A DNA stretch of 64,000 nucleotides from Microcaldota archaeon (GTDB taxonomy: Archaea; Micrarchaeota; Micrarchaeia; Micrarchaeales; Micrarchaeaceae), in contig JAKAWW010000001.1 of NCBI GenBank assembly GCA_021816895.1, positions 619,067 through 683,066 of the forward strand. The letters are read 5' to 3'. The translations under genes were made by a program, and so were the position numbers. Below are positions 7,212-15,341 of the stretch, piece after piece (positions within the stretch are counted from its first letter, which is position 1; each line of letters starts with the position of its first letter). Under the pieces are notes generated by a model. The model was given only the letters and a program-made list of their open reading frames with translations, was not told where the DNA came from and made no database searches.

Positions 7212-9086
7212 TCACATCCTGGTCAATGCGTCTATGCCCAATATATCAAGCACCTTTTCCATCACGATCTTGAATGAATCAAGCAGCGCAAGCCTTGCGC
7301 TCCTGAGCTTAGGCTCTGCATGCAATACTGGGCACTGCTCATAGAACTTAGCAAAAAGGTCAGCAAGCTCTATGGCATATTCTACCATCGCGCTTGGCCT
7401 GTATTCTTTTGCCGCTTTCCTTATTACAGCATCAACAATTGAAAGCGCTTTGACAAGAGCGAATTCGTATTCAGAGCCGAGAAGCTTTGCCTCGTCGCCG
7501 TTGTATTCAAAATTGCCAGCTTCTTCAAGTATGCGGCTTGCCCGCGCATACATATACTGCAGATACGGGCCTGAATTACCCTCAAAGTTCAGGGCGCGCT
7601 CCCAAGAGAATACTATTTTCTTCTCTACGCTAGGCTTCAGAAACTCGAACTTTATTGCTGCTACGCCTACGCTCCTTGAAACACTCTCCTGCTCTTCTGG
7701 GCCGAAGCTGAACCTGCCCGTCATGGACTGAAGCGCCTTTTTCTTTGCTTCGTCAAGCAGCTCGTCAGCGCTGTAGCCCATCCACGTGCCTTTTCTGCCG
7801 GAAATGCTGCCAGATTCTATTTCGACTTCGCCATACGCAAGGTGCCTTATGCTCTCTGAAATGTCATCCCTTCCCATTACCCTGAAGGCAAGCCTTACTA
7901 GCGCCTGCGGGTAGCTCTGCCTTGCATCTATTATGTTGACGCCAATCTTTGCGGGGCCAAAATTCATCTCCGTGCCGTCAGGGCTTGTCGTATAGACAGG
8001 CTTGCCGTTGGGCTGCTTTTCCATGAACGCCTTGTAGTGGAATGGATCAGGTATTATGCCGAATTTCCACATGTGAAAAGCTATGTCCTTGGCAAGGTAA
8101 GTAGGCACGCCGTTGCTCCTGACGAGCACCTTTGTGCTTTCCTTGATGCCCTTGTATTCCTTTGGTATCGTGCTAATAGATGACAGGTCTATTACAATGC
8201 AGCCCTTGAAATCACCCTCTTCGGCTTTCTTGGCAAAGCCCTTCTGCTCGAGTATTTCAAGCCCCTTGTCAAGGATCTTGTTGCGCACTATGTCACTCTC
8301 CCACACCATCAGGTCGTGGTATATTCCGTATGCAAATGCGGTATCGTACTGCGCCTTGATGCATGCTTCGGCCATCTCCCGCGCCAGCTTTGACTCATAT
8401 GTGCCATCGCGCTCCATTAGGCCAAGCACATTGTTTATCTCTGCCGCAGCATCATGCTCCTCCGTGAACTTGTTGGCCTTGACGTATTCTTCGCCAAGCC
8501 ATCTGTCGTATTTTGCGCCCTCAGGTGAATCGCTGCTGCTCTTCATCTGCCACCATACGCTTTCTGCTACCTGCAGGCCCAGGTTGTCAATGTAATCGGT
8601 ACGGATCACATGCATGCCTGCCGCGCCTAAAAGATTGGCGATGACATCCCCTATAAGTGCGTTCCTTAGGTGCCCTATGTGCCATGGCTTGTTTGGATTA
8701 ACGCTTGGGTATTCAACCATTGCAATCGCACTGCCGTGTTCCTGCTCTTGCTGTTTAGCAAGCTTCTCGCGCACGTAGCTTATCACTTCACTGGAAAACT
8801 GTTCTCTCTTTATGTGGAAGTTGAGGAAGCCGCCCTCTATCGTAATGCGGTTTATGCTGCCACTGGGCTGCATGTTGCCTGATACTATTACAGCTATCTC
8901 TTCTGCTTTTCTCGAAAGCGAGTTTGATATCTTGAAGCATATCGATGACGAGATGTCGCCAAACATTTTTGATATGACTATGCTGTTTGATATGTCTTCA
9001 TCACTTACCGAGAAGCCGGATTTTGCTATTGCATCTTTTATGCTTGAACGTATGCCGCTTATCATAATTTCATAAGGCTCTTCCAT
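7212..9086 (-). CDS. argS: Arginyl-tRNA synthetase
   Basis: 624 residues, class Ia. An N-terminal additional domain for the tRNA D-loop (about 1-110), the HIGH motif in NKPWHIGHLRNALIGD, an anticodon-binding helical C-terminus with YEQCPVLHAE and the short terminal segment LDILGIDALTRM. The KMSKS loop is represented by SGSISGRKGTWM, as in KMSGRKG-type ArgRS but with the first Lys and Met replaced by SI. Start ATG at 9086 has AGGTG 7 nt upstream. The intron-bearing tRNA-Arg(CCT) lies 1.3 kb away. Confidence 0.95.
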   Translation of the reverse strand: MEEPYEIMISGIRSSIKDAIAKSGFSVSDEDISNSIVISKMFGDISSSICFKISNSLSRKAEEIAVIVSGNMQPSGSINRITIEGGFLNFHIKREQFSSEVISYVREKLAKQQEQEHGSAIAMVEYPSVNPNKPWHIGHLRNALIGDVIANLLGAAGMHVIRTDYIDNLGLQVAESVWWQMKSSSDSPEGAKYDRWLGEEYVKANKFTEEHDAAAEINNVLGLMERDGTYESKLAREMAEACIKAQYDTAFAYGIYHDLMVWESDIVRNKILDKGLEILEQKGFAKKAEEGDFKGCIVIDLSSISTIPKEYKGIKESTKVLVRSNGVPTYLAKDIAFHMWKFGIIPDPFHYKAFMEKQPNGKPVYTTSPDGTEMNFGPAKIGVNIIDARQSYPQALVRLAFRVMGRDDISESIRHLAYGEVEIESGSISGRKGTWMGYSADELLDEAKKKALQSMTGRFSFGPEEQESVSRSVGVAAIKFEFLKPSVEKKIVFSWERALNFEGNSGPYLQYMYARASRILEEAGNFEYNGDEAKLLGSEYEFALVKALSIVDAVIRKAAKEYRPSAMVEYAIELADLFAKFYEQCPVLHAEPKLRSARLALLDSFKIVMEKVLDILGIDALTRM

Positions 9087-9094
9087 CCTCGCAC

Positions 9095-10627
9095 CTAGCG
9101 TATTGAATCAAATTTCTTGAGAACTTCGGGTATCCTGCTTATTATGTCGTCCGCAGTTACGTGCAAACCCATCTCCTTGAAGGCGGCATTGCCTATCTGC
9201 GAGTGCACGTATACACCAGCAACGGCACTCTCCAAAGGCTGCTTGTGCACTGATAGATAGCTCGCGATTATTCCGGAAAGCACGTCGCCGGTGCCCATCG
9301 TGGCCAATACCGGAGTTTCTGCTATGTTTATTTTAAGCAGGTTGCCATCTGTCACTATGGTTTCGTGGCCCTTTAGCACAACAATGCACTTGTATGATTT
9401 TGCGAAGTCTATGGCGTTGTGTATGCGCATCTCCAGTGTTGCGCCTTTAAGGTTTTTGCCTGCAAGGTAGCTGAACTCGCCATCATGCGGCGTTATTATG
9501 GTGTTTTTGCCCAGCACGCTCTTGCTCTGGGCCACAGCTTTTATAGCGGTCGCATCAAGTATGACAAATTTGCCTCTTGCTGTTTCAGACTTTACAAGGC
9601 CTATTATGCTTCTCATACTCTCTTTGCTGGAGGAGAGGCCCGGCCCTATCACTGCAACATCGTGCCTTATATCCTCAAGCTTTGGTATATCGGCATCGCT
9701 AAGCTCTTTGCCCAGGAAGCTCCTGACTATGAGGGCAGGCGGCACGTTTGCTTTGCCACGAAGCATACTAGGCATGACCACTGTGACATATCCAGCACCG
9801 GTATAAAGCGCTGAGAGCGCATTGAGCGTGCCGTATGCTGCAAGCATCGGGGCACCGGCGTAGTCTGAGCTTCCGCCTATCACAAGCACGCTGCCGTTGG
9901 TATACTTGTTTGAATTGATTGCGCGCGGCTCCGTTGCGAGCATCACGTCACCAGGGCCTGCGATTAGCTCAGTTGCGTATGGCATTCCTATGTCTATCAC
10001 AGAAACATTCTTAGCATAAGCCCTTGTATTAGAGAACGGCTTCTCTTTGTGTAGGGTATATAGCATGTCTGCCTTTATGCTTGCTATATTAGGCATGCCA
10101 GTATCTGGATCTATGCCAGATGGTATGTCTATCGCTGCGGTGTATTTGCTGTACTTGTTTATTGCGTTTATTGCAGAGGCTATGCGCTTGTCAGGCCTGC
10201 CGCGCAGCCCTACACCAACAATAGCATCTACCACTACGTCTGCATTCTTTATCATAGGCTTGAGCTTCTCTGGATCTTCAATTGCCTTTATTTCAGTAAA
10301 TTTCTGCAATATTTCATAGTTGAGCTTTGTTACAGGCTCCTTGAGCTCCTCAGGATTGCATATCGCCACATCTATATGGCTTACGTGATCTAGAAGATGC
10401 CTTGCAACAGAGAGCCCTATTGCGCCCTTGTTGCCGCACCCGCACACAACCAACACGCGCTGGTTTTTATGATTCAGTAGCAATGCTGCTGCTATATTTG
10501 CTCCTGCATTTTCTGCAAGCATTGCCTTCGACATGCCCATTGCCTCAGCATTGGCGCGCAGGGCATAGGTATCCCTTGCAGTTATGGTCTTTTTCGTGTA
10601 TATTGAAAACTCTTTTAAGCTTTGCAT
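9095..10627 (-). CDS. nnr: Bifunctional NAD(P)H-hydrate repair enzyme (epimerase + ADP/ATP-dependent dehydratase)
   Basis: About 510 residues. The N-terminal YjeF_N epimerase half has VLVVCGCGNKGAIGLSVARHL and DVVVDAIVGVGLRG; the C-terminal ribokinase-like dehydratase half has NGSVLVIGGSSDYAGAPMLA, VAVIGPGLSSSKE, NTIITPHDGEF and VLATMGTGDVLSGIIASYL. It repairs hydrated NADH/NADPH. Possible starts are TTG 10648, ATG 10642 and ATG 10627; I prefer 10627 because a TTTTAATT element 26-30 nt upstream fits a leaderless mRNA. Divergent from the next gene; 8 nt upstream of argS. Confidence 0.93.
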   Translation of the reverse strand: MQSLKEFSIYTKKTITARDTYALRANAEAMGMSKAMLAENAGANIAAALLLNHKNQRVLVVCGCGNKGAIGLSVARHLLDHVSHIDVAICNPEELKEPVTKLNYEILQKFTEIKAIEDPEKLKPMIKNADVVVDAIVGVGLRGRPDKRIASAINAINKYSKYTAAIDIPSGIDPDTGMPNIASIKADMLYTLHKEKPFSNTRAYAKNVSVIDIGMPYATELIAGPGDVMLATEPRAINSNKYTNGSVLVIGGSSDYAGAPMLAAYGTLNALSALYTGAGYVTVVMPSMLRGKANVPPALIVRSFLGKELSDADIPKLEDIRHDVAVIGPGLSSSKESMRSIIGLVKSETARGKFVILDATAIKAVAQSKSVLGKNTIITPHDGEFSYLAGKNLKGATLEMRIHNAIDFAKSYKCIVVLKGHETIVTDGNLLKINIAETPVLATMGTGDVLSGIIASYLSVHKQPLESAVAGVYVHSQIGNAAFKEMGLHVTADDIISRIPEVLKKFDSIR

Positions 10628-10671
10628 ACAATAATATACCATAGGCAAAATTAAAATACTGTGCGGGTGAT

Positions 10672-11526
10672 TTGATTAAGGTATACAAGCTCAACAATAA
10701 GCTTACAGTAAATCTGCCTTTTGAAGTAATAAGCGCGCTTGATCTGCACGACGGTGACGAGATAGACTTCTTCAAGTACTCTGACAGGAGCTTCATCTTC
10801 GCCAAGAAGAACTACGTTGCATCGCTGCTCACTGGCGCAAATGCGCCTTTGAAAACCGGGGTTGAGCCAAAGCAGGAGCTCGGCGAAGATGAGCTCGAGA
10901 TCTTAAAAAAGCTCGACACGCTAAGGTATAGCGAGCGCACAGTAAGCAATGTAAACAGCATGCTGAGCGCCAATGAAAAAAATGTGCTGCAGAAGCTCAT
11001 AAAGGAGAAGTATGTAGTGCCTTTCAAGAAGCCTGGAGAGCAGCAGTACAAATATAGCATAGCCAAAGGTATATATGACAAGTTCCTCTTTGGAAAGCGT
11101 GAGAAAAAGGAGACAGAGCAAAAGATAGCAGGACAGAAAACTGCCAGTGCGGAAGAGGCCCCAAAAACATGGGAGAGCAAGCTTGTGAGCAACAACTACA
11201 TGGATGTGCTCGAATCAAAAGGCTATATAGTGCTCTCCAACGAGGCAGAGGCTGCAAACTTGTCGGCTGCGCTTGAAGAAAGCATAAAGCAGGGCCTTGT
11301 CATAGGCACGCGCGCCTTCAATAAGAGATTCTACATAGCGCTGAGGGGGTTCATCAACAGGTACGCGCCCAAGATAGTCAAGCTCATAGAGCAGAAATCA
11401 ATGAACGTTTCAGAGATAGCGCAAAAGGTAGGCATAGAGCCAGATGGCGCCAGGGCTGTGCTTTATTACATGGCCGAGACAGGAGATGTTACAGAAGTAA
11501 GGAAGGATATATTTAAAGCTGCCTGA
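10672..11526 (+). CDS. Protein with AbrB/SpoVT-like N-terminus and C-terminal winged helix
   Basis: 284 residues. Residues 1-45 (KVYKLNNKLTVNLPFEVISA followed by LDLHDGDEIDFF) follow the swapped-hairpin AbrB pattern. A linker rich in K and E is followed by two helical modules; the last (MNVSEIAQKVGIEPDGARAV, then LYYMAETGDV) reads as a winged helix. A DNA-binding regulator or chromatin-associated protein is the likely role. The start is TTG at 10672 directly after GGTGAT; no in-frame ATG is near. Head-to-head with nnr, 44 nt apart. Confidence 0.65.
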   Translation: MIKVYKLNNKLTVNLPFEVISALDLHDGDEIDFFKYSDRSFIFAKKNYVASLLTGANAPLKTGVEPKQELGEDELEILKKLDTLRYSERTVSNVNSMLSANEKNVLQKLIKEKYVVPFKKPGEQQYKYSIAKGIYDKFLFGKREKKETEQKIAGQKTASAEEAPKTWESKLVSNNYMDVLESKGYIVLSNEAEAANLSAALEESIKQGLVIGTRAFNKRFYIALRGFINRYAPKIVKLIEQKSMNVSEIAQKVGIEPDGARAVLYYMAETGDVTEVRKDIFKAA

Positions 11527-11529
11527 ACC

Positions 11530-11688
11530 TTATATGGCATAGATTAAGTGGTCTACCGCCAATATTACCACAGCGAATATTATTATCGCTATGAGCAGCA
11601 CTTTTGGGCTTATCTTCGGCCCGTTGGTCGGAGCATCGTAAAAGCTTAGCACTCCAGCCTGCGACTGCGGCGTATATAAGTTTGCCAT
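11530..11688 (-). CDS. secG: Preprotein translocase subunit Sec61-beta (SecG)
   Basis: 52 residues. It has the archaeal Sec61-beta plan: a short N-terminus with AGVLSFYDAPTNGP, the invariant KISPK just before the membrane, and one TM segment (LLIAIIIFAVVILAVDHLIY) to the C-terminus. It is the small non-essential subunit of the SecYE translocon in the cytoplasmic membrane. Its stop codon is 3 nt from the stop of the convergent upstream gene. TATA-like T/A-rich sequence lies just upstream of the ATG. Confidence 0.88.
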   Translation of the reverse strand: MANLYTPQSQAGVLSFYDAPTNGPKISPKVLLIAIIIFAVVILAVDHLIYAI

Positions 11689-11863
11689 GATCCTATTTTT
11701 TATGCAAAGTTATTAATACTTTATAGAATTTTGGGACTTTGTGCTACTAGTGGGATTTTCCAATTTTGTTAGGCTTGGAAAGCGCGCTGTCTGTGAACTG
11801 CCTGAAGCCCAGAAACAGCATGATTTTTATAAATGATTTACCAAATGCTATGGTGGTCATGCT

Positions 11864-12409
11864 ATGATAAAGGAGTATAAATACGGTGAGTTCACGCCAG
11901 AAAAGAGCGCTGCGCAGGAGACAGATGAGAAAGAAGCACAGCAGTACGGAGGCCTCAGCATAGCAGAACCACTTACCTTTTGGATAGGCATGCTGCTCCT
12001 TGCAATGTTCATAGAGCTAGTCGTGGTGCCGCTTAGCGGAAGCCTTGGCATCTCCTTGTACAAAAGCACGTTCAATTCAATCGCCAGCTACATCGTTTAC
12101 CTGCCGGGCAGTATCATAATACCATTGCTTGTTGCGGTATGGCTTGGCGAGAGGGTCGGGATAGCGAGCGGTGGCAAAAATGTAGCGTATAAAAGCATTA
12201 TAAACGCGGTTTACGTCTCATTCGTGTACTTGATCGCGATCCTCATAATATTCTTGATAGCTAAATATACAAACCTTGCATTATTCCCGTCATTGCTGCC
12301 ATCCATGGGTGCGGCCAACTTCCTCGTATATCTTGTAGGCATACCAGTAGCAATAGTTTTGGTGCTAGCGCCGCTTTTCTCCATGCTTTCTGCCGCGAGG
12401 CACAAGTAG
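11864..12409 (+). CDS. Four-TM membrane protein, unknown function
   Basis: 181 residues. A 35-residue acidic, polar N-terminus is followed by four hydrophobic helices (about 41-62, 78-98, 113-135, 152-175), the general layout of Yip1-like proteins, but no diagnostic motif is seen. Ribosome site GGTGGTC lies 5 nt before the ATG and a TATA element (tttttataaatg) lies near 11824. Convergent with the GTPase gene, 3 nt apart. Confidence 0.65.
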   Translation: MIKEYKYGEFTPEKSAAQETDEKEAQQYGGLSIAEPLTFWIGMLLLAMFIELVVVPLSGSLGISLYKSTFNSIASYIVYLPGSIIIPLLVAVWLGERVGIASGGKNVAYKSIINAVYVSFVYLIAILIIFLIAKYTNLALFPSLLPSMGAANFLVYLVGIPVAIVLVLAPLFSMLSAARHK

Positions 12410-12412
12410 CGG

Positions 12413-13591
12413 CTATTTCTTCTTTGCAGCGCTCACTATTTTGATTACATCGCTGTCTTCGAGCACATAGCTTTTTGCAAGACGCATCCTTGTTTTCGCA
12501 TTTATCGCATAGAGCATGCCTGCCCCTAAATCGGTGTGGATCTTGTATGCGAGATCCTGCGCTGTGGATCCCTTCCTTATCAGTATTGCATCAGGCAGCA
12601 CATTGCCAAAATGGTCCGAATATTTGTTTTCGTCCTCTACCGGATATACAACTATGTTGCCAAGCACGTCGAAAACCACATGGTTTACGAGCTCTTGCAC
12701 GCCTGTGCCTGCATTTTTTACAAAGCTGCGCATATATTCTATAGCTTCGGCTTGCTCGCCAGAAATGCCATTGCTTAAAATATTGAAATCCCTGCTTCCA
12801 GGCTTATAGTCTATGAGCCCTTTCTTTGATGCTTTCCTTAGCGCCAGCTCTATTGCGGCAGAGCAGGCAAAGACCTTTTCCTTCCCGAAATGCTCCTCCA
12901 GCTTTTTTATGTTGCTGCCAGCTGCGCTGGAATCGGACTTGTTAGCTGCTATTACCATGGGCTTGTTGGCCTTTAGCAGCGAAGAGGCGAACGCCTTGAT
13001 GTCTTCATCGCTCCATGTTATGTTGGACAGCGAGAGGTAGCTCTCTGCGGCAGCGCTTTCTATCTGCGCCTTGGTCGCGCCTATGCCCGTAAGCACCGTA
13101 GCGAGCGCTGAAAGCCCGTCTTCCTTGCGCGACACTGCGCCGATGTTCTTTTTTATTATTGATGCAAACCATTCTGTGATCTCGCTTATTACAATCTCAA
13201 CGTCTTTTACAGGATCGCTCTGGACTGCCTGATTCCCATTCTGGTCAGTGCTCCCGCTAGCGTCAGATACAATTATCAGCGCATCGGCGCCTGCAAGGTC
13301 ATTCAGGAATTGGTTGCCCATGCCCTTGCCGAGATGGGCTCCTTCAACCAAGCCGGCAACGTCAACCACATTCACTGGCAGCATTCGCACGCCATCTATG
13401 CAGAGAGAGTTGCGCGGGTTGCATTTCGTGCTGAGCTCCTTCTCGACGCACTGCTTCGTTGCATACGTGATGCCAAAATTGGGATTTATAGTGGTAAAGG
13501 GGTAATTTGCAATTTCCGCGTCGACCATGGTCATCGCTGAAAAAAGCGTGCTTTTGCCCTTGTTTGGCGCGCCTACTATGCCGATGAGCAC
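12413..13591 (-). CDS. YchF/Obg-family GTPase with TGS domain
   Basis: 392 residues. G1 motif GIVGAPNKGKSTLF near residue 4, Switch I YPFTTINPN, G3 in VDVAGLVEGAHLGKGMGNQF, G4 as NKSD (about residue 217), and a C-terminal TGS domain (ILIRKGSTAQDLAYKIHTDL). Bacterial YchF prefers ATP because it has NxxE at G4; NKxD here predicts GTP use. These P-loop proteins associate with ribosomes. Four residues after its end lies the convergent membrane gene; 7 nt upstream is the permease gene. Confidence 0.88.
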   Translation of the reverse strand: MLIGIVGAPNKGKSTLFSAMTMVDAEIANYPFTTINPNFGITYATKQCVEKELSTKCNPRNSLCIDGVRMLPVNVVDVAGLVEGAHLGKGMGNQFLNDLAGADALIIVSDASGSTDQNGNQAVQSDPVKDVEIVISEITEWFASIIKKNIGAVSRKEDGLSALATVLTGIGATKAQIESAAAESYLSLSNITWSDEDIKAFASSLLKANKPMVIAANKSDSSAAGSNIKKLEEHFGKEKVFACSAAIELALRKASKKGLIDYKPGSRDFNILSNGISGEQAEAIEYMRSFVKNAGTGVQELVNHVVFDVLGNIVVYPVEDENKYSDHFGNVLPDAILIRKGSTAQDLAYKIHTDLGAGMLYAINAKTRMRLAKSYVLEDSDVIKIVSAAKKK

Positions 13592-13598
13592 AAAACCA

Positions 13599-14924
13599 CT
13601 ACCTGAAAAGCTTTATCTTTACCACTTTCTTGCCTTCAAGCTCCCTGAAGAAATAATATGTTATTATCAGCGAAAGAATCATTATTATTCCGATAAGCAG
13701 TGCTTCTTTTGGCATTCCTATTATTAGCACCATAAGCAGTATTATAGCGATTATAACGCTGTACGGGTAGAGCGGGGTGCGGAACTCTGGATTTGCATCG
13801 CGCCTGCGGAAATGCATGACGGCAAAGCTCGATATTAGATATGAGAATACAAGCCCAAAGTTGCTTATCGCTGCTATGACGAATATATTGCCGGAAAACA
13901 GCATTACAACACCTATCAAAGCAGAGAATATGACTCCGTTGATTGCTACATCGCTGCTCTTGTTGTAGCGCCTGAATATCTTTGGCAGGAGATGGTCCTC
14001 GCTTATCTGGTACATTATCCTAGATGAGCTCAGGATCATTGCTAGAGTAGCGGATGTTGTGGCTATGAGGGCGCCTATATCGACCAGCACAGAAAGCCAC
14101 TGCGGCGCATGGCTGTAATTTAGGGCAAATGCGAGCGGATCTGCTGCGATTTTGTAGGAGCTTGCAGGGGCCATGAAGAGCATTGCGAGCACGACAAGCA
14201 CGTAAAGTATTATGCTTATGATTACTGAAAGCACTATCGCCTTTGCTGCGCCCCTGGCGCCGTTTTTCACCCTGTCAGAAAAGGTTGAGATTGCCTGAAA
14301 GCCTGAATACGCGAAGAATACCGCTACGCTTGCGCCGAATATGGCGCCAAGGCCGCTTTTGGAATGCTGTATTGAGAAGTTTCCGAGCATGCTGCCCGGA
14401 TGCTCCAAAACGAGCAGAAGCCCGAACGCTATGAAAACTACCAGTATGGATATTTTCACTGCAACAAGCCCCATGTCGGCATTTGCGGCCTTCTTTATGC
14501 CAAGTATGTTCACGATCGAGAGCGCGGCGATGAGTGCTATCGCAAATGAGTATACAAATGCGCTGCCGTGAAAGCCGAGCACGCTTGAAAGGTATGTACC
14601 AAAACCAGTAGATATGGCTGCTATCGCAGTGGAATAGCTAAAGTAAAGCAAGATGCCGGTTACGAAGCCAAGCTCAGAGCCGAACGCATTGTATGCGTAC
14701 GAATATGAAGCGCCTTTTGCATGAGGCATTATGGAGCCAAGCTCTCCGAGCTCGAATGCAACGAGAAGCGCTATTGCGCCAACAAGTATGAACGCTATGA
14801 GCGCCTCTGAGCCCGCAAGCGCTATCGCACTGCCGCTCAGGACAAAGATTCCTGCGCCTATTATCGCGCCTAAGCCAACAGAAGTTGCTGCAATAACGCT
14901 TATGCCCTTGACCAATCGGAACAC
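13599..14924 (-). CDS. APC-superfamily amino acid permease
   Basis: 441 residues with 12 predicted TM segments. TM1 contains GLGAIIGAGIFVLSG, the unwound substrate-binding GxG segment of APC transporters; TM6 carries FFAYSGFQAISTFSDRV, the second broken helix. Likely a proton-coupled amino acid importer; substrate cannot be told. The gene shares strand and close spacing with the GTPase gene. A second APC permease is at 45205-46554. Confidence 0.88.
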   Translation of the reverse strand: MFRLVKGISVIAATSVGLGAIIGAGIFVLSGSAIALAGSEALIAFILVGAIALLVAFELGELGSIMPHAKGASYSYAYNAFGSELGFVTGILLYFSYSTAIAAISTGFGTYLSSVLGFHGSAFVYSFAIALIAALSIVNILGIKKAANADMGLVAVKISILVVFIAFGLLLVLEHPGSMLGNFSIQHSKSGLGAIFGASVAVFFAYSGFQAISTFSDRVKNGARGAAKAIVLSVIISIILYVLVVLAMLFMAPASSYKIAADPLAFALNYSHAPQWLSVLVDIGALIATTSATLAMILSSSRIMYQISEDHLLPKIFRRYNKSSDVAINGVIFSALIGVVMLFSGNIFVIAAISNFGLVFSYLISSFAVMHFRRRDANPEFRTPLYPYSVIIAIILLMVLIIGMPKEALLIGIIMILSLIITYYFFRELEGKKVVKIKLFR

Positions 14925-14992
14925 CCACGCTGATTTATGTTGAACTTAGCAGGTATTTATATATTTTTATAGGAAAATAGATGCATTGGCAT

Positions 14993-15078
14993 GCAGGGGT
15001 AGCAAAGCCTGGTCAACTGCGCGAGGTTCAGGGCCTCGTCCCGTAGAGGGTTCGTGAGTCCAAATCTCACCCCCTGCA
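14993..15078 (+). tRNA. tRNA-Leu (anticodon CAG)
   Basis: Class II tRNA, 86 nt: acceptor GCAGGGG/CCCCTGC, anticodon stem CGAGG/CCTCG around TTCAGGG, a long variable arm (CCCGTAGAGGG), T stem GTGAG/CTCAC, discriminator A. No intron. The T loop reads TCCAAAT, so the usual pseudouridine-55 position is C. Confidence 0.93.
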
Positions 15079-15107
15079 TTTCCAATTGATTTTGTTTATG
15101 TTATATA

Positions 15108-15202
15108 CGCCGGGATTGGGATTCGAACCCAAATTTCCTTTCGGAAACCAGATCTCGAGTTTCGCCATGTTCTGGCGCGTTACCTGATTCCGCCATCCCG
15201 GC
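15108..15202 (-). tRNA. tRNA-Ser (anticodon CGA) with an 11-nt intron
   Basis: Class II tRNA: acceptor GCCGGGA/TCCCGGC, discriminator G (serine identity), variable arm TTTCC-GAAA-GGAAA, T arm TTGGG-TTCGAAT-CCCAA. The anticodon stem CCAGA/TCTGG encloses 18 nt; removing 11 nt leaves CTCGAGA, a correct loop with U33 and anticodon CGA. Pairing CGCC/GGCG with 3-nt bulges AGA and AAA gives splice sites that restore exactly this stem. The intron lies at 30/31, not at the canonical 37/38. Confidence 0.87.
15161..15171 (-). other. tRNA-Ser intron (position 30/31)
   Basis: 11 nt, AACATGGCGAA on the minus strand. The central helix CGCC/GGCG uses the end of the D/anticodon junction in exon 1 and the intron 3' part. 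A shift by one base (31/32) gives the same mature tRNA. Confidence 0.72.
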
Positions 15203-15341
15203 ATTGCTTGCCTTGCACGTATTGATATGAGCCTTATATTTATATAGTTTTCACTGCAGCACAGACCACATAAAACGCAATGAAAGCATGCCTGCACAAC
15301 CTATAAAAAGGTATACAGCCCACAATATATAAATCAGGCAA

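Noticed and set aside
15108-15202. Reading the interrupted tRNA as tRNA-Ala (T followed by GGC in the large loop)
   Set aside because: That anticodon cannot be placed on the CCAGA/TCTGG stem, and the long variable arm and discriminator G point to serine.
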